DNA from: Gnetum montanum | Taxonomy: Eukaryota > Streptophyta > Gnetopsida > Gnetales > Gnetaceae | Assembly (NCBI GenBank): GCA_015680685.1 | Contig: MNCI01001406.1 | Coordinates: 128,607-192,606 of the forward strand | Direction of reading: 5' to 3' | DNA length: 64,000 bases | Shown: piece after piece, positions 10,080 to 21,810 of the stretch | How positions within the stretch are numbered: the first letter of the stretch is position 1 | How the letters are laid out: every line of letters starts with the position of its first letter | The notes under the pieces: model-generated | Told to the model about the DNA's origin: nothing | The model's input: the letters and a program-made list of their open reading frames with translations, nothing else | Database searches by the model: none | Program-made: the position numbers and the translations under genes

Positions 10080-11345
10080 CTGAGCCAAGTACTTTATGGA
10101 AATCAATGGGAAAGTTTACAAAGTGTGTCCTGATGGCTTAGTTCAATGGTGTGCTTCTGATATAAATAAACTACAAGTTCTCCAAGACACTCATGAGGGT
10201 CCATGTGGGGATCATTACGCTGGGAGATGAATGACCATTAAGATCTTGCTTGTAGAATATTATTAGCCTACATTGTTTTGGGACACCCATCAATTTGTCC
10301 AAACTTGTGAGCACTATCAACATGATGGGGGAATGATTGCTAGAATGGAGGGTCCACAACAATGGATCCAACCGTTAGAACCCCTCAACATTTGGGGAAT
10401 TGATTTTATGGTGGTAATTACACCAATGTCCAATGGAAAAGCCTATATCATTGTTGCTGTTGATTACCTAACTAAATGGGTAGAAGTAGCTGCTATTAAG
10501 GATTGTACATCATCTACAGTTGCATGATTTTTTCAACACCAAATCATAAATAGGTTTGGTATGCCTTGTGTAGTTATTTCAAACAATGGTACCCACTTCA
10601 CAGGTGCAACTTTTTAGAAATTAATGCAACACTTAGGGGCTGAGCATAAATTAACTACACCATACCACCCCCAAGCGAACAGTCAAGCAAAAGTCACTAA
10701 TAGGGATATTACAAAGATATTGAGAAGAACTGTTAGCAAGTTTAGGCAAGACTGGAGCACTAAACTGAATGATGCTCTTTGGGCATACTGCTCCACATGG
10801 AAACTCCCTATAGGCTACTCTCCCTATGAGTTAGTGTACAGTAAATTACCAATGCTTCCCATTCAAACTAAGCTCTATACACTATCCATGGCATGTGAGC
10901 TCAACTTTGACCTTGATCTAGAATAGAAACAACGATTAGTAACCCTTAACTTGCTAGATAAAAACTGACTAGCTGCACTATCATCTAACGAGTTGCACAA
11001 GGCATTCAATAAACAACGTCATGACCTAAGGATTAGAAAAGTTAAATATCAACCAAGAGATACGGTTCTCTACTGGAATCCCACACATGTATCACAATGT
11101 ACTAAATTTCAAACATTATGGGAAGGACCTTATATTATTTATGCAACATTTCCTTTAGGGGCCATGACAATATACAAACTTGAGAACCCAGATAAGAAAC
11201 TGTTGGTCAATGTACAACAAACCAAACCTTTCCATGAGCTTAGGATATCCAGTACACATGCTACCTCTATTGATGGACAACCTTGCTCACTATTTCAGAT
11301 CTCCTTCTTCCAACTTAGTCATGGGGGAGATGGCCACCTATGCTA
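10080..11345 (+). pseudogene. Integrase remnant of E1 with GPY/F-like C-terminus
   Basis: The zinc-binding region (FVQTCEHYQHDGG) has lost one Cys. In the core, GIDFMVVITPMSNGKAYII keeps the first Asp, but the second block reads SNNGTHF instead of SDNG and the third PQANSQAKV instead of xGQxEV, so two of three DDE residues are gone. The C-terminal part has LWEGPYIIYATFPLGA, a GPY/F-type module, and no chromodomain follows. The frame ends at 11345 beside a PPT-like word. Confidence 0.85.
11317..11333 (+). other. PPT-like site A at the pol end of E1
   Basis: AGTCATGGGGGAGATGG shares its first 11 bases with the true 3' PPT at 13198-13208. The same word ends pol in E2 (30893-30903) and E3 (44917-44927). 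Confidence 0.65.
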
Positions 11346-13197
11346 ACCATTTTAGGCCCTCAGTTCTTTTTAATTTTTTTTTTTACACATTTTTCCAACT
11401 TTTCTTATTTTTATTTTACACCATCATTCATGTTTTTACTATTTCTTTTTTTTCTTGATTTACTTTTATTCGTCATCCAATAAGTGCTCATGATGGTGGA
11501 TTGCATTGCTAATGTTTGGTTTTTACCTTTGAATTATGATGCTGATATTAAGGTATGGTTCTTTGGGTAAAATAGGCAATGAGTCGACACCATCCACTCA
11601 TCCATACAACTCTATGGTCTCCTTTGGCTTGGAACTGTACAGTTCCCTTTTTCTAAGTAAATTTATTAATGAATTGGTGGCTGGGTACTTTTCAAACCAA
11701 GGAAAGACTCAAAGGATGTGACTTCAAGGGGATTTGATGCATTTGTGCTAGCCATTCTCTTGGGGTGCTTAGATGCTTGTTTCTTGGATTTTCTGCCATT
11801 CTGACATTGTTCAAAAATTAGGAAGCTGAGTGAATAAAAATAAGTCTTTGCATGGTGTGGTTCTAACATAAAAAAAAGAGGGAAAAGAAAGGAGAAAAGT
11901 GAGAATTCAAAGCACACCCCTTAAACATAATAAATCAATATGGGCTACAATCACTGGTTATGAAATTGGAAAGACATGTTACCCATGCCTGAAGGTTCCC
12001 CCTAACTAAGGCCCTTTCTCACTTCTTGCTTGTCCATCTCACTCTCCTCAGGATGGTGGTCACTATTTGTGAAGGCATTCTTGTTGCTTCAAGAGGATGG
12101 ATTGACTAGGTGTATTGATGTGAAGTCACTAAATGTGGTTGATTTGATTCTAGATTTGGGATGAAGTTCTACTCAATCATCTTAACCATGAAATACATAA
12201 GGGGCTTTACACAACCTTGTTCTTGGGATTCCATTCCATTCTCTCCTCTCCATCTTTCTTCCCATTTTTCACCTCATTTCTAGTTTTATCATTAGTCCGT
12301 TCTGGGTTGATGCATTGTTTTTCTTTGGTGAATTCTTGTGGGTAAGTTTTTAACTCTTGCTTCCAAATGACATTCCTAGAGCCTACAAACTCTTTGGTTT
12401 GTGGAGGATCCATTGGCATTCCTTTTTGGTGAAATTGTTAAGTTCTTTTCCTTAAGCATTTCCTACAATCAATCATCTCTTATTTCATCCCCATCCATGA
12501 TATCCATTTTATTGCCATTGCCATTGTTATTTTTTCCCATCTTTCTTATCCCTCATATTTTTCCATATTATAGCTATTGGAGGTTTTCTCTTAGTCATGG
12601 GGGCCCTAGCACAAATTTTTTAGTTTTCTTCATTTTACTATTCACCTAATCCCTACACCTTTGGTAGTCACCTATGATAAATCTCCGAACTAGTTTCTAC
12701 CATAACCACAACTTAGCCAATGCACTTCATATCGATGCAAGGTATTAACTGCATTGTGGTTTATCTATCCTTTCTCATTTGTGACTATGTTATGTGCGTA
12801 GATGATGATCATACAAACAATGGACTGGGCTTGGAGGAAGCACTTAGGTTGGATCGAAACTAGAGCATTTACAAAAGGAGCAAGTCTGGTGGTATGGCTA
12901 TGGATAAATAATGGAAGGTACAATATTAGCATTGGAAGCAACATGCTTCATTTTCTTTCTCTCTCTTTCTCTACAAGCTACCAAATAAAGACTTGGATGT
13001 CATTTATGTATGAGTGTTCACCACAATGGTCATGAACACTAATGTTGTAATATGCTTATTGATTTTTTCACTGGGCATGTTGAGTCTATCATCCCATTCC
13101 ATCGTCAGTTGTTAGTTAGTCAATAATCCCATACCTTCCCAATATTTTGTAAAGAACTTGTTTCTTTTCTTCTATACTTAAGGATTAGTTTTTATTC
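11346..13197 (+). other. Long 3' non-coding region of E1 between INT and the 3' LTR
   Basis: About 1.85 kb without a sustained open frame. Parts are conserved in E2 and E3 (minus strand, 29064-30880 and 42917-44910) and in E4/E5, for example AAAGACATGTTACCCATGCC near 11970. This is where Athila-type elements carry an env-like gene, but no signal peptide, long frame or repeated membrane segment is visible here. Confidence 0.7.
12593..12603 (+). other. PPT-like site B inside the E1 3' non-coding region
   Basis: AGTCATGGGGG followed by CCCTAGC. Counterparts are AGTTGTGGGGGCCCT in E3 (minus, 43475-43485), AGTCATGGGGGCTAGG in E4 (40931) and AGTCATGGGAGGGCTAGG in E5 (24697-24709, minus). Confidence 0.55.
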
Positions 13198-13210
13198 AGT
13201 CATGGGGGTA
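13198..13210 (+). other. 3' polypurine tract of E1
   Basis: AGTCATGGGGGTA directly precedes the 3' LTR start TGATGAG, the site for plus-strand priming. Confidence 0.8.
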
Positions 13211-14133
13211 TGATGAGAGCAATTACTCTAATTATTAGAGTGGTTACTATAGTGATTACTCTAGTGGTTACTATGGCAATTATTCTAATTATTAGAGTGG
13301 TTACTCTAGCAGTTACTTTAGAAGTTATTTTAATTATTAGAGTGGTTACTCTAATTATTAGAGTAGTTTCTCCCAAGCCTATAAATACAATGCCCAGGTG
13401 CACAATTGTAGGGAAGACTTTCAGGAGTCAAGTAGCAAAACTCTTGTAGTCTATTTGAAAGTTAGAGTATTTTCCAAATGCCCGCAGTAGGAGGTCTAAG
13501 TGTGGATAGATCTTTATTCGAGCATTGTGTACTGAGCATATCTTGTGTACAAAAATAAAGACAAGCTCTTTGATTCATCCTTGTAGCACTTGAGATTTGT
13601 TTTCTTACGCATTTATTTTATTTTCTTATGCATTTATTTTATTTTATGCACTTTACATTTATGTTATTAGCATAACAATTCATTTTGATCAATTAAGTAA
13701 ATTGTTAAATTACACAAGCATGACTACTTTGAGCATGCATGTAATGCTTGGTAACCTAGTAATGATTAGCGTTTGGTAATCCCAGCAGTGTTGCACTAGT
13801 TCAGGATGTGTACGACAAGTGGGAACGGATGCCTGTGTTAGGATTAGTTAGAACTTAGTTAATGAGTAGTTAAGTTAAATTAGTCACCTAGTTATCTCTC
13901 TCTTTCCTTATTAGCATAGGACATAAAAACATAAAAGATATAAAAATCATATACCTCAAGCTTACTTAACCATATAATCAAGACATACAAGTATGTTTGG
14001 GAAGACAACGATTAGTCAACCCATTCTTGTTCCACAAGGGTGCATAAGCACTTTGTCCTTGGAATTCAACCAAATCATGCATGAAACGCTCATATTCATA
14101 TGGTTGAGCGTAGGGGTACCTCGCCGCTCATCA
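13211..14133 (+). mobile_element. 3' LTR of E1
   Basis: TGATGAGAGC to CGCTCATCA. TATA box at 13379-13388, preceded by a shorter version of the palindrome ladder (two exact and two near copies). A 22-base duplication of TTATGCATTTATTTTATTTT type lies at 13600-13645. Confidence 0.9.
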
Positions 14134-14138
14134 ACATT

Positions 14139-16270
14139 TACTAAGAACTTGTTGGTTGATCTTCAATAGATCAATGGCCTTTCCTTGTGTGATCCTGGTT
14201 TTACCATTTTCCTTATTTAGAATGGTAATCAGTAGGTACTCTCATTGATTTTTTAGCATCTTAGAATTGGTGTTGCTAGCATTGTAGTTGTTCATGTTGT
14301 TGGTGTCCCCAATCTAAGTGTCAAGAAAATTTTCTTGGAACTCTACCTTTGAACCTCAGTTAATTTTGACATAGTTACCTAACGGTCATGACACATTGTC
14401 TCAACAAATAACAATTTTTCCTCCCTCATAGGGCAAGTAAATCTTTTAATGTATGGGAGATGAGACTGCCTAGAGCTTTGCTAACCATGACCTTCCTAAG
14501 ATCAAGTTGAAGCCATGTGTCTCTTCAACCATTATGAAGTTGGAAAATGTGGGAAACTATTCACTAATCACAAAATTCAAGGAGATGAAACCTCTCACTA
14601 CTACCTGTGAATCATTAAATGACTTAAGTGTTGTGGTAGTGGTCACTTGGATATTTTCAATTAATCCTAACTTATCAAAAATAGAATACGGTATCACATT
14701 AGTGGTCGCCCCATCATCCACATGAACATGAAACTTGTATCATCCACATGAACATGTATAGTAATGAGGAGAGGAGCAAATAGCACCTCCATGTTTTGAG
14801 AGTCAATCTTCACTTTACTATCATGGAATTTGAGCATGAGTTGATGCCCAATTTACCTAAGTGAAGCTTACTCAATGATAGAGTGGATAGACTCTCTGTT
14901 GGTAGGCATGTCTCTATTCACAGGGATAGAAATCAACACTTGAGCCAGTGCATCCCTATGAGCAAGAGATATCATGACCAGGTCATACAAGTTCAGTAAT
15001 GTGTTCTTTTGTTTCAATGACCATTTGGCTTGCTCCATTTTTGTAAGGAAATTCTTCCCTTAGCTTATAACCTTTCAACCTTAGTGGTTCTAACATCTTC
15101 TATCCTTCTTGTAGTTGGTGGCTTGGGTTGCGATGTATGTGCTTTGGACCCCTTATCCATAGATATAGTTGGTCCTGGTGTTGTTTGTTTCAAATCCTTT
15201 TGTTGTTGGTTATATTCAGTGGACTTCATCATAAGTCTAGCGATAGGTAGATTTCATCACTATTGTGATGATGGTTTCTTGCTAACCTTTGAGTTGTGAA
15301 CCACTATAGGTGGGCTCTAGTCATGGTTTATTATAGGCTTACTTATTGAAGGTGAAGGGACCCAGATAATGAATGGTTCCCTAGGCTTTGGAGGATTAGA
15401 AACTCATTGATTACATTATGATGTTGAAGCCATTGAAGGTGGGACATGTATAATGAAGGGCTTCTTAAGGGCTAGAGGAGGTGGTACCCATATGACAAAT
15501 GGCTCTCTAGGTTTTGTGTTTTGGGGTTGTAGTGCTACTTTGATAACAACCAATTCCCTAGGAGGACTGAAACATTTGGTTACTATGAGTCAGACTATGA
15601 TATAGAAGTTGTTGTTAGCACTTGGAGAATTGGGCTCATTCAACACCAACTCTCCATAGACTATCATCTTCTAGAGGTTATCCTTTAATGCTAGGAAAAC
15701 AATTAGTGTCATAACCAACCATTTGATGATAATGACAATACCTATCTAGTTTGAAGTACCTAGGTAACTTGGGATCATCTTTGGTAGTTATCATTGAGTC
15801 TCTAGGTATGTCACAAAGACAATCGTGCCTCTTACAAGCTTCCTTGGATAGTTGCTTATGTTGTATATGGTTTTATTTAAGCAACTATTCTAGAAGCTCA
15901 AAGAGCTTCATATCAAACCTAGTGTATTAAACCTATCCTTACATCCAAAGTTTGGTCATGGTTGATTTGGGGTGTAGGAAGTCAATGGTTGTGATGAGTC
16001 GAAAGATGTATTACATGATGGAAATCCCCACCTTACTCCTTGTTTTGAGTCTTTTGCTACTGTGGTCATAGTTGTATGTTCTTGTTTGCTTTTATCCATA
16101 TCCCTCCTCATGTGTTGGTTTTTATATGCTACATAAGCCAAATAATTGCTTACCTCAGTTACCTCCTTAATGTTCTTGGTTTGTGAGAAGGCTTAGCTTA
16201 GTGACTAGGGCTCTAGGTAGTAACGCTTTGACTTGATGAAGTTATTTAGTGCTTTCTTAAAGATGGCCAA
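14139..16270 (-). pseudogene. gag-protease remnant of another gypsy element (E7), minus strand
   Basis: Read on the minus strand, 15770-15690 gives YFKLDRYCHYHQMVGYDTNC, the C-x2-H...GYDTxxC motif of plant gypsy gag C-termini. Near 14480-14520 it gives HGFNLILGRSWLAKL, the retropepsin C-terminal signature. Stops break every frame. E1 inserted at its left edge (target duplication 14134-14138). The right edge at about 16270 meets LTR-like sequence whose strand is uncertain. Confidence 0.65.
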
Positions 16271-17870
16271 TGTTGGTTCTGGAAGTTTTGGTTGCTAAAA
16301 TGGGAAAACCAAAAGATTCAAGCACTGAAATAGTTTTAACCCCAAATTCCAAGGGCCTTTAGAAAATAGGACTTAGGAAGCCCTAGATGATCTTGTCCAT
16401 CATCCAAAGACTTACAGAATGTAAATGGAAATGGAAAATGGAAACGTAGATGTAGATATAGATGAAATTAAAAATGAAAATGAAAACATAAATGTAAAAG
16501 AAAATGAATTTGCTATTACAAATCTAAAAATGAAAATAAGTGCAGAAATGGAAACATGAACTAAAAATTGCACAACATGAATAATAAATTTATAAAAAAT
16601 AAAGAATAAGGTTTACAAAGTACAAATTTTGTGCCAAAGGTACTAGAAGTTGCTAGCAGAAGCTTAAAGTCCATTGGAGAAGGTAGGTTGCCTTCCATTG
16701 CAACTCCATGATCTAGTTTCTTCCCAAGTCCAGTTTTTAACAACTTTTTGTCAATTTCCACTAAGATTTGCAACGAGGTTATGAAAATGAATTCTCACTT
16801 TTTAGAGTGATGGTAGCTATGTGGGAGTCTCTATGCCTAGCATAATACCAGTTTATACTGCCAAAAAGTGGAATTGGGGCTATAAATGGGCTTTGAGGGA
16901 TTGGAAAAATTGCAAAACTTTTGTTACGAGTGTGAAGCTTGGAATTACTACCAAAATGACAAAAAATGCTCAAAATGCTAAAGTGTTCGGGGGCTTGAAA
17001 ATGGTGTTGATATTGGATATTTATAGGGTTGTTGTGACTATTTTTGGATCTAACATGATTGCTGATAGATTGGATCAGTTTGCAAGTGGCAACGGTCATC
17101 TATTCTCAGCATAGTTTGCATTTATTGTAATTCTAGAATCGACTATAGCCACAAAACCCATTTTTTTACCATAAATAGTAAATGGACTTTTATGACTACA
17201 CTGGAACCATTCCTACTATGTTGGCATTAGTTAACAAGCATCTACTTTTAGTGTAGTTACCATTTATAATAAGTCTGGTATGGACTACAATCACAAAAAC
17301 CATCCATTTACTATAAATAGTAAATGGACTTTTGTGACTATGTTGGCACCATTCTTACTATGCTGGCAATGGTGAACTATGCTGAGGTTTTTGGAAAGTG
17401 GTAAAAGTGATGAAAATGTACAAAAAGTTAGAATATGTGGAAATGGTGGAATCCTTTAGAAAGTGTCATGCTTGATAGAGAATGTTGTCTATGCTGGCTG
17501 TTGTTGACTTGGAATGACTACGCTGGCTATTGTTGACTTGGAATGACTACATTGGCTGTTGTTGAAAACAATGGAAATTCCAACAATCCCAATGTTGCTC
17601 TTCTATTGGGTCTTGGTAGTGACTACACTAGCTATTGTGGCCACTATGACTATTGTAGCTAATGTGTCTACTATAAATGACTCCAGCGTAGTTGGGGCTA
17701 TACCTCTACAGAAAACCATGAAAATGCCAATTTTAGCCATTTCAAAGGTGCTTTTAACCTCCCCAAGCCCAAATATAGACATTAGGTGCTTTTTCTACTT
17801 GGGGAATGAGGCAATAACAATTTTTGAAGCATTTTTTGGCTCCAAAAAGTTGAAGTATGCAAGATTATAG
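16271..17870 (-). mobile_element. LTR-like region with TATA box and palindromic direct repeats
   Basis: The left edge reads TGTTGGTTCTGG on the plus strand (CCAACA as an end on the minus strand). A minus-strand TATA box (CCTATAAATAT) lies at 17017-17027. Upstream of it come two direct repeats of about 85 bases (17141-17225 and 17283-17366, 142 apart), and then TGACTACGCTGGC- and GACTACATTGGC-type words to about 17700. It would suit a 5' LTR of E7, but I cannot find a PBS and the outer end is not defined. A plus-strand TATAAATG at 16879 is an alternative. Confidence 0.4.
17141..17366. repeat. Direct repeat with palindrome, spacing 142
   Basis: The second unit contains TTTACTAT-AA-ATAGTAAA, with perfect 8-base arms. 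The first unit has a decayed form. Both continue into GACTAC/GACTATGTTGGC words. Confidence 0.65.
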
Positions 17871-18954
17871 CTCATGGACTACATATGTCACATTTACAAT
17901 GAATCCTTACCTCAAGTTAGGAAATGACAATTACAACATGAATTTTTGGTGGTGTTTCATTAGATCCTCTTTATTGATTTCTAGAGGATTGACCCAAAAG
18001 GCATCAATAAAGAACACAAAACACCACTATAGGTCCATCACCAACGTTCCCTCTTTGAGCTTGATCTAGTAGTGTCAAACCATGCCCAAGAGTGCCTGTG
18101 ATGATGGGAGAAGGTCATGATGGTAAAACATTAGTGAGGTCATAGGGAAATGGTCATGGAGGTTAACAATGCATTCCAATTGTTGACATCATGGCTACTA
18201 TGTGGCACAAACATATTATTTAATCCATTTGGGCTTTACACTTCATGTTTTGAAGTCTGGTCCTCTCAGTAGATGCATTTGAGAAACCAACACCTCGCTC
18301 CAAGGTTAGTTCAGTCANATAGATGCATTTGAGAAACCAACACCTCGCTCCAAGGTTAGTTCAGTCATTGGGCTCCTCCCTTTGTATGTTTGGAGCCACT
18401 GATCTATCTCTTAGGTCTCATTGGCCACTTAGCTTCTTGGCAATTTGCATTCTCCAATTTTTTTTTGTTGGGTGAAACCTTCATTGGGTTTCTTTTCCAA
18501 AGCTAACTTTGATTTAGTTTTCCCATTAAGTGAGATGCATTACACTCGATGGAATGGGTGGTTTTCCACTGAATGGAATGTGTTACATTCAAATGAACTT
18601 GATAGTGGAGCATGACGAAGAATTTCATATAGCCATAGTGCATGAGTGTCAAACATCAGTCAACATTGTCATCCAAGATAAGGAAGGTTATAATCAGGCT
18701 ACAGGGTTGGGCTCAAGGGAAAGATAATAGAAATGATATGAAATAATATGAAATAAGCACTTTTGACATGGCAATACAAACTCATTGAATCTCACACATC
18801 AAGGTCAAGTGGTGACTTCCCATTGTGATGAGTTGCACCTCCATGATGGATCTAGGCTTCATCCTACAAGCACAACTCCAAGAGGACAAGAAAAATTAAG
18901 CAGAGAAATCATGTTATCACAATGAAACATATAAGGCCATGTAGAATAGTTCAA
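17871..18954. other. Stretch without a supported gene
   Basis: I see only short chance frames (for example 18530-18727) and an assembly duplication at 18270-18367. Some of it may be decayed retroelement sequence. Confidence 0.4.
18270..18367. other. Assembly join: 48-bp direct repeat around a single N
   Basis: Bases 18270-18317 equal 18320-18367, with N at 18318. This pattern indicates overlapping contig ends that were joined without merging, not a biological duplication. Confidence 0.85.
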
Positions 18955-20045
18955 CAGATCCAGTTACCAAATGTTACATGTGTTGCCAATTTAAGACCTT
19001 AGTAGGCTATGGTGCCAGTTTAAGGTCTTAGCAGACCATGTTGTTAGTTTAAGGCCTTGGTAGGCCATGGAAAGATGTCTCTCTATCATGTAAAGACGTC
19101 ATGTAGGTTTGCTTGTTGTAGACCATTGAAATCATCAACATCAATCATTCATTGCAACCTATCAACAATAGTAAACAACACTACAAGAAAAACTGTAAGT
19201 GTTAGATGTAATTAGGGCTATGTGATGGCTTTAATGTTGCATTTCAAGGGCTTGATGAGGTCATGAGCAAGCTTATGTTTTGGTGAGGAACTTGGTCCTA
19301 TGTGTTTTCTCCTCACCCTCTTGGTCTTAGATGGGAATTTTGACTAAGGGGCTCTCCGTGATGTTTCTGGCTTCAAGGTTAATGGTAGTTAGGCTACTTT
19401 AAGTTGTTATGGCTCTAGAGTAAAATGGTTTCAAGGTCATAAGGTTTAGATATTTAAGGTCAACTTAGTCTAAATCATCACGAGATGGGCTTATTTAGGC
19501 CTGAAGGCCAATTGAATATGCTTGCTTATTCTTCAGGCTCATTCCTGCATGACAACATAAGCACATCGAGTGGCATTGATGTAACAAAATAATAAAAACT
19601 AATAAAACCAATAAAATAATGCTAACAATAATGCAAAATACTATGGTAATAATGCATAAATGAGACAAAATATTGAAACAAAGGCCATACAAGTATCCAA
19701 GTAATGTTAACAAAGGCTATAAGGCAATACAAGGTAATATAGTGTCAAACATGGTTAAATATGGTTACACTTTTGCTAGTTTTAGGCCTTAGCAGGTCAT
19801 AAGATTGCCAGTTTTAAGCCTTGGCGGGCTATGGTGTGAGACCTATTTGACTAGTTAGGGTCACTATGAGGTGAAAGCAAGGTAAAACTTAGTAAAACAA
19901 GATAAAATAAAGTAATGATGAGGTAAAGATAGGGTAAAACCTGAGTTAAAACATAATAAAATATGGCCAACTAAGTGAAATGGGTTAAATTTAGCAAAGT
20001 CAAAATAGTATTAAATTTAATGTATCTTTAATAAGTTTTTTATTA
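18955..20045. repeat. Dispersed non-coding repeat, family D, copy 2
   Basis: It matches 2905-4049 in the same order and orientation, with the same GCCAGTTTAAGGCC-type words at 18975-19070 and again at 19780-19830. It too ends in a run of AGTAAAAC-like words. No coding sequence is visible. Confidence 0.65.
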
Positions 20046-21060
20046 ATCATGTCTAAACAATGGTATTTGGTATACGCTCCTTATTCAAGGAATAACATAT
20101 TTGAATCCTCAATTCAAGCCAGCAAAGAAAACCCCAAGGTTCTCTTTGTTTCGATTAAGATTGAATGTGAAATTTTTTTATTTTTATTTTTTGATGTTTT
20201 GTTTGTAATCGGTCATGGGTTTGGATCGGCAACCGCCATACGACTGGAAGAGTAGCTATGATAGGCTCACATAGCCACAGGGTGCCACTTTTATAAATAG
20301 ATATATTTGATAAATAAGCCGTGGACGTCGGTGTACAAATTATTATTGTTATTACTATAAAGTCTTGTTGGGCATAACCTTAGAAAGATGTATGTGACGT
20401 GTCAGTCTTCTTTGGTTACCACACCATTGAGTGGAGCTCTTTCACTTTTCCTGTCCTCTTGAATACTGCAGAGTACCGGGTGTCAGGCCTTGAAAATATA
20501 CGTAACGTGCAACTTTTTAACATTTCCAATATCGCCAAAGCCACCAAATTATGCGGTTATCTTTTGCTAATTTTTTTATTCTTTCCATGATCCATTTGAG
20601 GGTTCGATCCCATTCACAAGTACAAGGACTTAGCCATGCAGGCCTTAAGAATGTTAGACATGAAGCTCATTGTTGAGCAAGTTATACTAAGAAAACTTTA
20701 TTGGATTTTTGAACTCTTTACAATCACTGGATTCTTCCAGATGATTCTTTACTATTCTTTTATTCTTTGAATTATTTCAAAAAATAATGTGTTTGATCTT
20801 GAAGGACGTGACTCCATTGAAGTGTTGGAAAATACTAACTGTGAAGCGGTAGATCACAGCAATGAATTACACTTCTCACACTTTCCATTTCTATCGTTGA
20901 TAGTTTTAGAATTTTTCCAAAAAATAACATAAGACTTCTAAACGTAAAGTGAAGTTCTATCTTAGTTAATTTTTTAGATGTTTCTAATTCTGTAACCCAG
21001 ATGTGGCTATTTAAGTCTGTCCTGGGATCGGTCATAAACAGCATGAGAAAGACAAGAGTG
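20046..21060. other. Low-copy-looking DNA with weak exon candidates
   Basis: A TATA-like TATAAATAG at 20292 and a GACGTGTCAG word at 20396 precede an open stretch 20399-20590 (FPVLLNTAEYRVSGLENI). After a T-rich tract, 20592-20750 is open in one frame (DPIHKYKDLAMQALRMLDM). No family was recognised, no clean splice phases were established, and stops surround both. It may be a decayed gene copy or chance. Confidence 0.2.
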
Positions 21061-21070
21061 AGAGAATTCT

Positions 21071-21205
21071 CACATTGCATGAGAGAGAGGTTTCTTCTTG
21101 TTCTCTCCATGTTATGAAGAGAGAACCCTGTTATTTCCACATTGCATGAGAGAGAGGTTTATTCTTGTTCTATCCGTGTGATGAAGAGAGATGCTTGTTA
21201 TTTCC
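21071..21205. repeat. Imperfect tandem duplication, period 67
   Basis: Two units begin CACATTGCATGAGAGAGAGG (21071 and 21138) and differ by a few substitutions, so this is a real, not recent, duplication. Confidence 0.8.
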
Positions 21206-21669
21206 ATCGCTCATAATAAGATTTTTTCTGCAATTACCTGTCGTTCAACTGCTGTTTATTTTCATCTCATTTCATATTTTGCTGCCAGATCTGCTAACAT
21301 GAAGCATGTGTGTTGGTTTGACGTTCATAGTATTCACATACAGTATTTATAATTTTTTTTTTTTGGGCCAGTGCCAATGGTTATTGTAACCCGGGCATGT
21401 GTTGGTGTCCATGTTTATTATAATTGACGCACTGCTTACCGACGATTCGTTCATTGACACACATACGCCTCTTACCATAGCTTCAAAAAAACAAAAGATG
21501 TGTAACATTTCCTTGGTGTAGTTAAAACAAAATGAGTAGCTCTGTAACCCAGATCATAGGGAGAATTACTATTGCCGCTGTTTTATCATGGTAAAGTCAC
21601 AGCTCTAGCTTTAAAGTGATTTTTTTTTTATTTTTTAATTATTCTTCCCACACTTTTCTACAGCTCTGT

Positions 21670-21810
21670 GACTATTAACAACGTTGCATACATCACCTTT
21701 TCTCCTCTTCCTTGCTTTAGTGGTAGCCTGACTAACCCTGACTATTAACAACGTTGCATACATCACCTTTTCTCCTCTTCCTTGCTTTAGTGGTAGCCTG
21801 ACTAACCCTG
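21670..21810. repeat. Perfect tandem duplication, period 70
   Basis: 21670-21739 is repeated at 21740-21809 without a difference that I can see. It may be a recent slippage event or another unmerged assembly overlap that lacks the N marker. Confidence 0.85.

Larger units (their letters stand above)
6175..14133 (+). mobile_element. Complete but inactive Ty3/gypsy LTR retrotransposon E1
   Basis: The order is 5' LTR (6175-7092), PBS, gag, PR, RT, RH, INT, long non-coding region, PPT and 3' LTR (13211-14133). LTR termini are TGATGAG and TCATCA. Target duplications are ACGTT (6170-6174) and ACATT (14134-14138), differing by one CG-to-CA change. The LTRs differ visibly (several indels in the ladder and many substitutions), so the insertion is old. 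The coding part has many stops, a deletion of about 2 kb of gag compared with E2, and lost INT catalytic residues. FMDD-type RT, tRNA-Asp PBS and no chromodomain suggest the Tat/Athila side of Ty3/gypsy (inference). Confidence 0.92.

Noticed and set aside
11346-13197. An env-like gene in E1
   Set aside because: The position is right, but there is no long frame, signal peptide or consistent membrane segment in E1, E2 or E3.
13200-13449. Open frames on both strands rich in Ile/Val/Thr
   Set aside because: They are translations of the CTCTAATTATTAGAG ladder in the E1 3' LTR.
20592-20604. GGGTTCGATCCC, like a tRNA or SINE B-box
   Set aside because: No A-box, cloverleaf or terminator at suitable distances was found on either side.
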